Positions 26,455 to 35,512 of a DNA stretch of 40,589 bases are shown in pieces (the first letter of the stretch is position 1; the number at the start of each line of letters is the position of its first letter). A program made the translations under genes and the position numbers. The DNA is from Chlorogloea sp. CCALA 695. GTDB taxonomy: Bacteria > Cyanobacteriota > Cyanobacteriia > Cyanobacteriales > Chroococcidiopsidaceae. The stretch spans positions 1 through 40,589 of the forward strand of contig NZ_PVWN01000041.1 in the NCBI RefSeq assembly GCF_003003885.1, in the 5' to 3' direction. The notes below the pieces were generated by a model. The model worked only from the letters and a program-made list of their open reading frames with translations. It was not told where the DNA came from and made no database searches.

Positions 26455-26580
26455 ATGATGGACGACATTAATTGTGGTAAATCTCACGAAGACCGTGCAA
26501 AACTTGTAGCAGCAAGTCGTAAGATTGGTGATCGCGCTTGTTCTACAAATATTTATCCAACGGCTCTTAATTTTACTTAA
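26455..26580 (+). CDS. Possible 41-aa ORF
   Basis: Opens with two adjacent ATGs (MMDDINCGKSHEDRAKLVAA) and ends SRKIGDRACSTNIYPTALNFT. It has no clear ribosome site. The first part looks like normal protein sequence, so it may be a small gene or the remnant of a larger one. It lies in the gap between the nuclease-like gene and the DoxX gene. Confidence 0.25.
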   Translation: MMDDINCGKSHEDRAKLVAASRKIGDRACSTNIYPTALNFT

Positions 26581-26650
26581 CTCGCCCTGAGATAGAAGGA
26601 ATTTGAAATATAGATAGCTACTGTTCTGTTAGGTTTTACATTGTGACCCC

Positions 26651-27088
26651 ATGACTTTAAGCAATAGCACTTCCGGGCGGGTTAGAGAAATTCTGCGAGT
26701 TGTTTTCTCTACGTCCCTCATCATCATTGGTATTATTCATTTTTTTAGAGCAGAGCAATTTGCCCGAATTGTTCCACCAATATTTCCGACCTATCCCTCC
26801 GTCTACATCAGTGGTGTATTTGAAATTTTGGGCGGTATTGGCTTATTGATTCCATCGGTCAGCGTGGCAGCAGCCTGGGGTTTGATTGCTTTATTTATCG
26901 GCGTATTTCCTGCCAATATTTACATGGCTGTGCATAACATTAAGCTCGACGGCGTTCCTCAAAATCAACTACTTTATTGGGGAAGGCTACCATTGCAGGC
27001 GGTTTTGATTGCTTGGGCTTGGTGGTATACAAAACATCCAAAACAGCACGGGGCCAAAGCGGTGACGGGTGGCACAAAAAATACTTAG
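26651..27088 (+). CDS. DoxX-family membrane protein
   Basis: A 145-aa protein with four hydrophobic helices: SLIIIGIIHFFRAEQF, SVYISGVFEILGGIGLLI, AAAWGLIALFIGVFPANIYM and LPLQAVLIAWAWWYT. The order and the conserved HF-x-R-x-E and G-x-x-E-x-x-G-G-x-G-L-L-I patterns fit the DoxX/DUF417-like group. These proteins are linked to quinone or redox functions, with weak experimental support. It stands alone here. Its 3' flank carries HIP1 sites and two TTCTAGGGGA copies (27165, 27270) before the convergent helicase gene. Confidence 0.8.
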   Translation: MTLSNSTSGRVREILRVVFSTSLIIIGIIHFFRAEQFARIVPPIFPTYPSVYISGVFEILGGIGLLIPSVSVAAAWGLIALFIGVFPANIYMAVHNIKLDGVPQNQLLYWGRLPLQAVLIAWAWWYTKHPKQHGAKAVTGGTKNT

Positions 27089-27271
27089 TAAGCGATCGCA
27101 CATTCAGTGTTAGGGGATAGTTGAAATTGATCTAACGACTATGAGGAGTAGGTGATCGCTTTAGTTCTAGGGGAAAGTCACTAGCGTGATCGCACTTATC
27201 TAAATGGTCTTTTCCACATCATCCAGTTTTTCTAATTCAAGAGCGATCGCCAGCGCTAGAAAATAATAGTT

Positions 27272-29519
27272 CTAGGGGAAACTAATAGACTGATAATTTG
27301 TGACTTTAACAGTCAGGTAACGCCTATATCCTTCACCATCTCGGTTGGGATAGTCCCCAGATTCCCCATCTACATCAAAGGTCTGCTGCAATAAAAGAGC
27401 AATCGTATCGATGTCCCCTTTCGTCTCCCCCTCAATCCTAAGTTTTGCCTGAATCACACTGGCGGGAGAGCCGATTATTGACTCTTGGGTTGGTTGCTGT
27501 TTGGGCTTAGTGCCAATGTTAGCGATATCGAGCTTCCGCCCCTTGCTATCTATTCGCTCACTAGAAATATTTACAGTACCAATCCTCTCTAGTTCTGCCC
27601 TTAGCTTCCCAACGAAGGGGGGCGAGACATTGCAGTATGAGGCAATTGCGCGATCGCTCTTACCTTGCCAATCCTTATCCATAAGTACCTGAATTACCCG
27701 TTCTCGTTTCTGGGCATTTGTTTTAGGGATTAGGGGTGTTTGTAAACCGTTTACACTTAGAGGATTGAGACTAGGAACGGCTTTTCCCACAAAGGTGACT
27801 TCTTCGATCTCTAGGTAGCCCTGCTTATCCTCCTGTTCTAGGGGATCTAAATTCTGGCGTGAAACTTGTCCTCTTGGCTGCTCTAAAACATAGGGGGCAA
27901 CAGGGGCGTAGATTTCTATCTCAGTTAGCTCATCATCGTCCTCCAGTGATAGCTCAGGCATCCAGTCTGAATAGTTTTCCACGTCCTCCTCATACTCTAG
28001 TGTCTCCAGTTCGATCTTCAGATTTGGCTTTAAGTCAGGTGGGTCGGCGATAACTCCTTCCGGCAACGCTTCCACAGTATCGCTCTTGCTATCCTCTCCT
28101 GTTTTTTCTTGTGGCAACCAATCAGGTTTTCCCACGATAAATAACTCAGACTTGCTGCGGGTTAATCCCACGTAAAGTAAATTATCTTCCTGTTCTTTCT
28201 GCCATTCCATCTGATTCCGCCAAGACATTGGCATATCTTCAGGCTTTAGGATAAATATGCGATCGCCCTCTAACCCTTTGGCTCTGTGACAAGTGCTGAG
28301 GGTTATGGGTGAAATATCATCGCTGAACAGGGAATCAATGTAAGCAGATAAATCTGCAATCGATCTTGCCTGGGGTTGGCTAATGTAAATCGTTGCTAAA
28401 GCCTCTAACTTGTCATTTAGGTTTTGGATCAGTTGCTCCTCATTGTCCATTTCCTTATACTTCAAAACTTTGAGGGTGCGGTACTCGCTTGCCACAGCGT
28501 GGAAATCTTCGTATCTGAACCTGGGCATGGAGGCAATTTCTTCTAAGTCTCTTTTGATTGTCTCCCCAATGTCCCTGCCCTTGACCGTTGCTGCAATTCC
28601 TCTTGCTATCAACTTGATACATTGCGATACTAGCGGGGCTGTCTTCCTACTGATGACGCGATCTCCTACTTTAAGGTGCTGCCCCAGATCCTTTTCTTCA
28701 ACCTGTTTGATTTCCCCGAAACTTGCATCTTCCTTAGCTTCGATTGGAATATTAGGGAATTGCCTTCGTACCAAGTCAATATGCGATCGCGGACAACGGT
28801 AGCACGTTGATAGTGGTAATTCTGTTGCTTTAGTTCTCTCCAAGATTTTCTGATAGCTGCGGTTGTCTGCCCCAGCGAAGCCGAAAATTGCCTGTCGGGG
28901 ATCTCCCACAAACAACTGCCGACCTTCTGAACCAGTCAATCCAATTGCTAACTCTAGCTGAATTGCATTTAAGTCTTGTGCTTCATCACATAGTACAAAT
29001 TTGTATGGCTTAAACCATTGACGTTTGTAGATTTCCCACTTTACGGGTAGCCAAATCTGATCTGTGAAATCGATAAATCTATTATCTCTAGCTTTTTGTT
29101 CTCCAATTCTTAAACAAGCCGCGACCGCGCTTGCGACTATTGAAAATTCCCAGATATCTTCTACCTCAAAGTGGTGGCATAATTCTTTGACTGATGTGGC
29201 AGTTGGGTAGTTGTTAGTCAGCCTCATCAGGTTAACTAGCCGCAAGAATTCTGAATCTCTGCCGACTGCTCCATCACGGGTTAGCTGTCCCCTAGAACCA
29301 CGCTTGCTAATCAGGTCTATGTCTTGGGCAATATTTCTATACTTGCCGCTAACTAGCTGAATGTCCCGATTGTCTTTTATTTCTAGCTCTCTTTTGAGCA
29401 GCGAGAACCCAGCGCTATGCAGAGTGCTAATTGATGCCTTCCACCTGACTCCAAACTTGGCTACTAGGTCTTTAGAATTCTCCTTGCCAAATACAATTAC
29501 TCGGATGTCGCTTGGCTTG
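27272..29519 (-). CDS. UvrD/Rep-like SF1 helicase, second exon
   Basis: The 3' exon of an 810-codon helicase whose first 185 nt are at 33919-34103. It begins KPSDIRVIVFGKENSKDLVA and STLHSAGFSLLKRE, then Walker B VLCDEAQDLNAIQ, FVGDPRQAIFGFAGAD (motif III), STCYRCPRSH (IV), STCHRAKGLEGDRIFIL (V) and NLLYVGLTRSKSELFIVG (VI). An acidic linker follows, then an HTH-like KSDRAIASYCNVSPPFVGKL and a C-terminal domain found on no canonical UvrD. Exon lengths 185+2248 = 2433 nt keep the frame. Activity depends on splicing of the group II introns, since Walker A is in exon 1. One operator-like palindrome lies inside the gene (27741-27755). Confidence 0.88.
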
Positions 29520-29585
29520 GTTAGAGTCGAGGGAGGCTATTATGCCTCGCCCCTCTCTGTTAGATCCGTGCGTAAAACTTTCGCC

Positions 29586-31118
29586 TTACACGGCTCCCGA
29601 TTCAATTAGGCAGTGCCTTTTGCTCATGTGTATGTAATCGTGGCAACTCTCATGTAGAGCCTCCAGATTATTAAGTTTCCAGTTGTAGTGATTGCTGTCC
29701 TTATGGTGCAAGTGAACTCGCTCCTCGGATGTAGTCTTTAATCCACATCTGGCACATGAATGGTTTTGTCTTTTTAAGACTTTAGAGGTGATACCGTCAT
29801 AGAGTTTACTGTTACGTTCGCTCCAATAGGTCAAGTCTCCGTCGAAAGGTGATTTATTCCCTTTGACATTGATGTGCTTGTTTTCGGAGTAAGAAACTGC
29901 TGGAAAAGCTTTGTCTAACAATGTTTTGCTAGTGTAGCGATTCTGTTTAGTTTCTTTGTTAAATACCTTGAACGTTCTGTTTTGGATGTGGTACAGCGAA
30001 AACCGTGACCCGTCCATCTTGCAAAAGCGGTGGTAATTCCGCCATCCTCTAACGATGGGAGCTAATTTCTCAGCTTTTACCTTCGCACCATAGTTACTGT
30101 TGTTGACTATGTGTTTTACTTTCTTACGAAACGCTTTGAAATTATCCACTGAGGGAGAGCATCTAAACTTTCCGTTGGTTTGCACTTTGAAGTGCCATCC
30201 AAGATAGTCAAACCCATTTGTCGTAGCGGTTAGCTTTGTTTTCTTTTCGCTTACCTTTAATCCTCGTTCGGCTAGAAATTGGCTAATACATTCAAGTATT
30301 TGCTCTGCATCGTCTTCAGGTTTTAAAATGTACACCATGTCATCCGCATATCGAACGCTTTGGTGTAATTTCTCAATCCCGTTGAGGGCAATATTGGCAA
30401 GTAATGGACTAACGACCCCACCCTGCGGCGTTCCTTGAGAGGGAAATCCTAGGTTAACTCCTGATTTAAGACAGCGAAAGATTCCTGTCTTAATGCCTAG
30501 AGGGGCGATAAGTTGTTCCATTATTGATGAGTGGTTAATCCGGTCGAAACATTTTTCGATATCTAGTTCTATGACTCGCTTATCTATTCCATTTGACTGG
30601 GAGCGTAGGTTTTGGAAAAGAAGCTTCTGGGCATCATGTGCCGAGCGTCCTGTTCGGAATCCGTAGCTCCTAGCGTGGAAAGTTGCTTCGTGGGCGGGTT
30701 CTAAGGCGTATTTTACGAGGCATTGCCAAGCTCTATCCGCAATAGTGGGTACTTTTAGCATCCGCGTTGTTCCGTCCTTTTTAGGGATGGGAATTTCACG
30801 TAGCTTATTATGTTTCCATGTGTTAACGTTTTCCTTAAGTAATTCACTTAAGTTGAAGCGTTCCTCAAAGGTGAGAGACGCTTTTCCATCAATACCCGCC
30901 GTTTTCTTACCAGCATTTAACTGAGTTACTTGCCGAATAGCCATAAATCTTGCAGCCAGTGACTTCAAGATAAGTTTCTGTAGATACTTCGCTTTACGCT
31001 TGTCACCAACATTCACTGCTTTCCACACCCTCTTTTGTAGGCGGAACAGTTCACGCCGGAATTTCTTCCAGGGTAAATTCTTCCAAAGTTCACTAGCGCT
31101 GTCGCTGTGCCTAACCAT
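29586..31118 (-). CDS. Group II intron reverse transcriptase/maturase with HNH domain (outer intron)
   Basis: A 510-aa LtrA-type protein that assists splicing and copies the intron at new DNA sites. The RT fingers/palm include LDIEKCFDRINH (185-196), SQGTPQGGVVSPLLANIAL (227-245) and the active-site YADD at 257-260. The thumb/maturase X domain covers ~300-430 (IVRGWRNYHRFCK). The C-terminal HNH endonuclease has CARCG, VHLHHKDSNHYNWKLNNLEA and CHDYIH. All catalytic residues are present and the frame is intact, so mobility may persist. It ends 66 nt from the intron 3' end, overlapping the domain V surroundings slightly more than usual. Confidence 0.93.
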   Translation of the reverse strand: MVRHSDSASELWKNLPWKKFRRELFRLQKRVWKAVNVGDKRKAKYLQKLILKSLAARFMAIRQVTQLNAGKKTAGIDGKASLTFEERFNLSELLKENVNTWKHNKLREIPIPKKDGTTRMLKVPTIADRAWQCLVKYALEPAHEATFHARSYGFRTGRSAHDAQKLLFQNLRSQSNGIDKRVIELDIEKCFDRINHSSIMEQLIAPLGIKTGIFRCLKSGVNLGFPSQGTPQGGVVSPLLANIALNGIEKLHQSVRYADDMVYILKPEDDAEQILECISQFLAERGLKVSEKKTKLTATTNGFDYLGWHFKVQTNGKFRCSPSVDNFKAFRKKVKHIVNNSNYGAKVKAEKLAPIVRGWRNYHRFCKMDGSRFSLYHIQNRTFKVFNKETKQNRYTSKTLLDKAFPAVSYSENKHINVKGNKSPFDGDLTYWSERNSKLYDGITSKVLKRQNHSCARCGLKTTSEERVHLHHKDSNHYNWKLNNLEALHESCHDYIHMSKRHCLIESGAV

Positions 31119-31484
31119 TCTCTACTCCAAAATGTGTGTTCTTTGAACCTTGACCCAATTACGGGTCATCCTACCCAGTCTGCGGAGTTCCGCCTCTCGT
31201 CTAGCCTACTGAGGGTACGATTCCTCAGACCTAACAGACTGTTTTTATTCGTTCCTCAAGGTGATTGTTCGTTCCCTTAGATGGATTCACTTCATCCGCC
31301 AGAACCCCCTACTCATGCCGCTATTAGGGCGAATGCGGCGGGATACTAATCTCTGGCGCGGTCAGAGTTTTCAGGTGTTACCTGTGTTACGCTCTGCCAA
31401 CTGATGGGACGCTTTTCTAGAATCTATTTTCATCATAGGAATTCCCTGTTAGCGCCAGTGTCAACCCATAACAGTTGTCTGATT

Positions 31485-33728
31485 GTTAGAGTCGATGCTG
31501 ATGTTGCCACCAGACACCTCTCCTGCCAAACCGTGCATGAAGCTTTCGCCGCACACGGCTTTAAGTTTCATAAGTCTCAAGGGCTATCTCCCAGATTTAT
31601 CCCGTTTTAATGAATGTATTATCTGGTGCTGATGACAGTAACGATGTAGAGCCACTAGATTGCTGGATTTCCAATTGTTATGGTTGCCGTCAATATGATG
31701 TAGCTCTATTGGGTCATCGGGCAGGAAAGACAGGTTGCAGTGTGGACACTTGTACTGCTGCTTGGCAAGTGTTTTGGCTGTAGCTCCGTCATATAATGCG
31801 GAATTACGTTTTGACCAGTAGAGCAAGTCTCCATCATATGGACTTTTATCTCCTTTGACTTTGACAAATTTTGCTGCTGCCCAGGAAACCGTTGGCGATA
31901 CCTTTTTCAGAATTGTATTGCTCTGCCTTCGGTTGAACCGCCCCTGTTTGCGGATGAATTTCCATGCCCAGTGACTTGTGTGCCATAGTGCGTGTTGGCT
32001 CATATCGCAATATTGGTGGTAGTTCCTCCAGCCTCTGATGATACTGGATACCTTCTTCATACGTTGCTCAAGTGTGTAGTTTGTGTCTTTCAGGGAGGAT
32101 TTAATTTTTCTTTTGACGGTTTTATAGTTCTTATCAGACGGGGTGCATAGGAACCTACCATCGGGACGAACGATAAATTTCCATCCTAAGAAGTTGAACC
32201 CTTCCGTACTCTGCACTAGCTTCGTTTTTGCTTCTTTTACGTTTAGTCCTCTGATTTTCAAGAATTTGTCAATGGCAATTCTCAGAGCATCTGCGTCATC
32301 AAGTCGTTCCAAGATGAATACGCAGTCATCGGCATATCTAATACCTGTGAGTGCATTTATCCACCCTTGACCATTCACTACTTTGTGTCTTAGTTTGTAT
32401 CCAACATTTTCTAACCCATGAAGGGCAATGTTAGCTAAGAGTGGGCTTATAACACCACCTTGTGGGCTTCCCCTTTCGGTGACTTGTCGTTCATTAAGAA
32501 CGCCTGCCTTGATTGCTCTGTAGATGCCTAGTTTTGCAGCTTTGGGTAATGAGATTTGACTCATTAAGTATTGATGGTCGATTCTGTCAAAACACTTTTC
32601 GATATCCAATTCAAGTATTCTTTTGGATAAACCTTTGGCATTGCTGTTAAGGTTTATGAATAGCATTTTTTGGACATCATGAGTGCTTCTGGCAGGTCTA
32701 AATCCATAGGAGTTGGCATTGAAGTAGGCTTCACAAGCAGGCTCTAAGGCATACTTGACAAGACATTGGTACACTCTATCTCTAATAGTTGGTATTCCAA
32801 GCGGTCTTTGCTCTCCGTTAGATTTTGGTATCCATACCCTTCTGAGCTTGGCGTGATGCCAATGATTGATATTCAATTGTGTGGCTAGTGTCAGGCGTTG
32901 ATGGCAGTGGAGGTTTTTAAACCCATCTATACCAGCCGTACATTTACCTGTGTTTAGCTGCGTTATTTGACGAATTGCAAGCAGTTTAGCCGCTTTGCTT
33001 TTGAGGACTAGCTTTTGAAGCATCCGTACTAGCTTGTAGTTACCTACTTTCTGAGCTTTATAGATTCGTTTTTGTAATCTGAAAAGATTCTTTTGGAATT
33101 TCTTCCAGGGGAGTCTTTTCCATCTATCATCTGATATTGCTATCGATGTCATAGCTTGATTTACTCCATTTCCTCTATTCTTGAAACTGACGGATAATTA
33201 TTAATCCGTCTCCTACCCGACTTGTAACGCTAGAGATTTAACGATGTTCTCCCACACCAAATTGTGAATTATCAAATCGTTTTTCTTCGTTCCCGCATTT
33301 GATTTGTTTGTCGCTTTAGGTCACTTCAATTCACCCATCACCATCTCCTAGGCTGTTCCTCGTGGGCTGCACGCGGGAACGAGAATTATTGCGGTGATTT
33401 AGTCAGAGGGTACAGATTCCCTTACTGCTAGTAACTAGGATGCTTTTTCTGAAGTTTCGCCCTTGGCTAACCGTAGCGACTCCTAATAGCTTCGATTGGT
33501 TACTCGGTTATTGCTAACCCGATCTGTTTCACCTTTCAGTCAAGCCCTTACAACCCGCTTTCACTTTGGTAGTTAGCCTCTGTGGGGTTCGTTTTCGAGT
33601 CACACCAGCCTTTAGTGGGTCAGACTTGGCAATAAACGCCTCACTGACATCAAATGAGAGTTATCTTAGGAGACCTAAGACCTAACCTTAATAGGTTCGC
33701 AACCATTTGGGGTTAGAACGAATCGCAC
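31485..33728 (-). mobile_element. Group II intron B (inner intron, nested in intron A)
   Basis: On the minus strand the intron starts GTGCGATTCGTTCTAACCCC at 33728 and ends CGACTCTAAC at 31485. The 12 nt at the start and the 10 nt at the end are identical to those of intron A, but the interior differs. Domain V (AGCCGTGTGCGGCGAAAGCT and onward, 31528-31561) has the AGC triad. It is 2244 nt long with its own reverse transcriptase at 31584-33152. The flanks are intron A domain I sequence (GGGTAACAGGGCGC upstream, AATCAGACAACTG downstream), so splicing must proceed inner first or in an order that restores A. Confidence 0.83.
31584..33152 (-). CDS. Group II intron reverse transcriptase/maturase with HNH domain (inner intron)
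   Basis: A 522-aa LtrA-type protein, related to but clearly distinct from the outer one. It has ELDIEKCFDRIDHQYL (181-196), RGSPQGGVISPLLANIAL (227-244) and the active-site IRYADDCVFI with YADD at 273-276. Compared with the outer protein it has an ~18-residue insertion before YADD (YKLRHKVVNGQGWINALTG). Maturase X (SSIIRGWRNYHQYCDM) and an HNH tail (CPHCNLSFLPDDPIELHHID then GNHNNWKSSNLVALHRYC) are complete. The upstream ribosome site is AGAGGAAATGGAG. No disabling mutation seen. Confidence 0.93.
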   Translation of the reverse strand: MTSIAISDDRWKRLPWKKFQKNLFRLQKRIYKAQKVGNYKLVRMLQKLVLKSKAAKLLAIRQITQLNTGKCTAGIDGFKNLHCHQRLTLATQLNINHWHHAKLRRVWIPKSNGEQRPLGIPTIRDRVYQCLVKYALEPACEAYFNANSYGFRPARSTHDVQKMLFINLNSNAKGLSKRILELDIEKCFDRIDHQYLMSQISLPKAAKLGIYRAIKAGVLNERQVTERGSPQGGVISPLLANIALHGLENVGYKLRHKVVNGQGWINALTGIRYADDCVFILERLDDADALRIAIDKFLKIRGLNVKEAKTKLVQSTEGFNFLGWKFIVRPDGRFLCTPSDKNYKTVKRKIKSSLKDTNYTLEQRMKKVSSIIRGWRNYHQYCDMSQHALWHTSHWAWKFIRKQGRFNRRQSNTILKKVSPTVSWAAAKFVKVKGDKSPYDGDLLYWSKRNSALYDGATAKTLAKQQYKCPHCNLSFLPDDPIELHHIDGNHNNWKSSNLVALHRYCHQHQIIHSLKRDKSGR

Positions 33729-33918
33729 GCGCCCTGTTACCCGCGTCAGCCTCTAGGAACCGAGCCTAGTCACTGGAGTCAGATAAGGAGTCACGTCTGA
33801 GTTTGACGGGTAGGGCTTTCACCTACATCAGCCTTGAAGTTTAAACTAGACTTGGGAGTCTTGGTCTAGAGTGGTTATGTACGGACTTTCACCGTGATTC
33901 ACACTCAACGAATCGCAC

Positions 33919-34103
33919 TACCCTATCAGTTCCAAGGCGATCGCTACCATCCTCAAAGTGCTGCTTTTTCCTGCACCCGCCACTGCATTACAGGCTCCAT
34001 TACCCAAGCCATTCAGCACCCATTCCAAAATGCCTATCTGGTAATTACTAGGTTTGTAGCCTATTTGCCTTATCAGTTCTGCTGTCAATTGATCGAGCTT
34101 CAT
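33919..34103 (-). CDS. UvrD/Rep-like SF1 helicase, first exon (Q motif and Walker A)
   Basis: Starts MKLDQLTAELIRQIGYKPSN and contains a Q-motif-like YQIGILEWVLNG. Walker A AVAGAGKSST is at residues 40-49 and the exon ends RMVAIALELIG plus TA of the next codon. The intron begins at 33918. Joined to exon 2 it gives LELIG-Y-KPSDIRVIVF. Without splicing this exon would yield only a 61-aa peptide ending at the TAG made by the exon/intron junction. Two palindromes 84-144 bp upstream are candidate operators. Confidence 0.88.
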
Positions 34104-34186
34104 ATCAATCTCCTGCCACCTTTCAATTCGAGGGTTTGCAGCGTTGAAGCCTAAAGTAATGCGCTCTTGTGATATTTCCTGGCTTC

Positions 34187-34247
34187 ACTGTAAACAATTT
34201 ACAGTAATGTAGCGTAATTTTATTTAACTTACTGTAAACATTTACAG
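34187..34247 (-). promoter_or_regulatory. Two palindromic operator candidates upstream of the helicase
   Basis: ACTGTAAA-CAA-TTTACAGT (34187-34205, perfect 8-bp arms) and CTGTAAA-CA-TTTACAG (34232-34247, perfect 7-bp arms), separated by an AT-rich stretch. They sit where the helicase promoter should be. A related TGTAAAC-C-GTTTACA lies inside the helicase gene at 27741-27755. Repeated palindromes of one sequence suggest a dimeric repressor. Confidence 0.55.
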
Positions 34248-34266
34248 CAATGCGCGATCGCATCCC

Positions 34267-34488
34267 TCATGAATCGCGCTTCACTTCCTCAATGACAACA
34301 TTAAACCCTTCCCAATCTTGCACAGTAAAACCAATACTTGTTTCCTCTGGATATCTAATCGCCATCCTTTCCCAGGCTTCCTCGGCGCTTAATGCTTGAA
34401 TGAAATAGCCTTGTCTAGCCGTTAAATCGTCACGACCAATGCAGTTATGAGTATAGAGGGCGTTACGGGTGCAGCGATATTCTTGCAT
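34267..34488 (-). CDS. Hypothetical 73-aa protein
   Basis: Starts MQEYRCTRNALYTHNCIGRD and continues DLTARQGYFIQALSAEEAWE, RMAIRYPEETSIGFTVQDWE, ending VVIEEVKRDS. The form (a short beta-strand start, then an AEEAWERM helix and a beta C-terminus) is that of small accessory proteins seen on cyanobacterial mobile DNA. No function assigned. It is on the helicase strand, upstream of the operator palindromes, and divergent from the HNH gene. Confidence 0.6.
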   Translation of the reverse strand: MQEYRCTRNALYTHNCIGRDDLTARQGYFIQALSAEEAWERMAIRYPEETSIGFTVQDWEGFNVVIEEVKRDS

Positions 34489-34543
34489 GGTCTGGGCTAT
34501 GGTTATAAACTTTGCTAAATATAACTACTTATTATTGATTGTT

Positions 34544-35503
34544 TTGAGTGACAAAAACCTTAGTTACTACGCCAACAAATTTACCAAACTACGAGTAGAC
34601 CGCGCTCACGGGACTATTGCGCCACACAAACCTATCTTACTGTTGTCTGTTATTGAGCTAATCGAGCAAGGCTTGTTGACTCACAACAGGATTCCTCTAT
34701 CTGCCGAGCTAATCGCTGCTTTCCTGAAGCTGTGGCAACAATTAGGATCTACTACCCATAATGCAGATATTGGAATGCCATTTTTTCATCTCAAAAGTGA
34801 TGGATTTTGGCACTTTTTGCCTAATTCAGGTTTTGAAGTGTTGTTATCTTCACCAGGCGCTAAAGTAAGATCCGTAAGTGCGCTTACTCAATCAGTAGAG
34901 TATGCTTACCTGGATGATGAGTTATTCAAGCTATTGCAACAAAGAGTAAGTAGAAATCTTTTAATTAACACCTTGCTTAACTATTGGTTTACTGATAAAA
35001 CTCAACAATTGCAGGAAATTTTGCGCGTTAATGCTTTTGCAGAATTTCAGCAAGAACTATTAGCAACTGGTGGAAAGGTCTACGAAGAATCTGTATTAAA
35101 AGATGAAACTAAAACAGTTGTTAGAGATGCTGCTTTCCGCAAAGTTATTATTTCTATCTATGAACATCGTTGCGCTTTTTGCGAGTTACAGATACTCAAC
35201 TCATTAGGACAAAATATTGTAGATGGGTCGCATATTATGCCTTTCTCTCAATTCTATGATGACCGCATTGATAACGGCATTTCATTATGCAAAAATCATC
35301 ATTGGGCATTTGATAAGGGTTGGTTCAGTATCAGCGATGATTTTACTATTCTAGTAAAGAACGACCTTCGTGAAGATGCTCCAAACTCTAAACCTATGCA
35401 GCAGTTCAATGGCGATCGCATTCGCCTACCAGATCAAGAGCGATACTATCCCCGCTTAGAAGCTTTACAGTGGCATCGTCAGCACGTATTTGGAGCGGCT
35501 TAA
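34544..35503 (+). CDS. ScoMcrA-like HNH restriction endonuclease (modified-DNA dependent)
   Basis: Start uncertain; TTG 34544 (LSDKNLSYYANKFTKLRVDR) begins where homology would, although the frame is open from 34469. The N-terminal half resembles the sulfur-binding domain of phosphorothioation-dependent enzymes (APHKPILLLSVIELIEQG, MPFFHLKSDGFWHFLP). The C-terminal HNH has AFRKVIISIYEHRCAFCELQ, DGSHIMPFSQFYDDRIDNGI and SLCKNHHWAFDKGWFSISDD. In the known family this cuts DNA carrying phosphorothioate or methyl marks. No dnd genes are in the window. Here it would act as a barrier to modified incoming DNA. The next gene starts 10 bp downstream. Confidence 0.8.
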   Translation: MSDKNLSYYANKFTKLRVDRAHGTIAPHKPILLLSVIELIEQGLLTHNRIPLSAELIAAFLKLWQQLGSTTHNADIGMPFFHLKSDGFWHFLPNSGFEVLLSSPGAKVRSVSALTQSVEYAYLDDELFKLLQQRVSRNLLINTLLNYWFTDKTQQLQEILRVNAFAEFQQELLATGGKVYEESVLKDETKTVVRDAAFRKVIISIYEHRCAFCELQILNSLGQNIVDGSHIMPFSQFYDDRIDNGISLCKNHHWAFDKGWFSISDDFTILVKNDLREDAPNSKPMQQFNGDRIRLPDQERYYPRLEALQWHRQHVFGAA

Positions 35504-35512
35504 AGGAAGGAT

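Larger units (their letters stand above)
29520..33918 (-). mobile_element. Group II intron A (outer intron of a twintron)
   Basis: On the minus strand the intron starts GTGCGATTCGTTGAGTG at 33918 and ends CGACTCTAAC at 29520. Domain V (GAGCCGTGTAAGGCGAAAGT and onward, 29563-29596, with the AGC triad) and a domain VI hairpin precede the end. Its own length is 2155 nt once the inner intron (31485-33728) is removed. It carries its own reverse transcriptase at 29586-31118. The exons join as GGGTA + CAAGCC, giving Gly-Tyr-Lys-Pro in frame with the helicase. The inner intron lies near its 5' end, in domain I. Confidence 0.88.

Noticed and set aside
29586-33152. Retron or diversity-generating retroelement reverse transcriptases
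   Set aside because: Both proteins have maturase X and HNH domains and are enclosed by group II domain V sequences; no msr/msd or template/variable repeat was seen.
34469-34543. N-terminal extension of the HNH protein (MQRYSCMVWAMV...)
   Set aside because: The stretch is hydrophobic and atypical of the family, and it overlaps the divergent 34267-34488 gene; a start near 34544 fits better.
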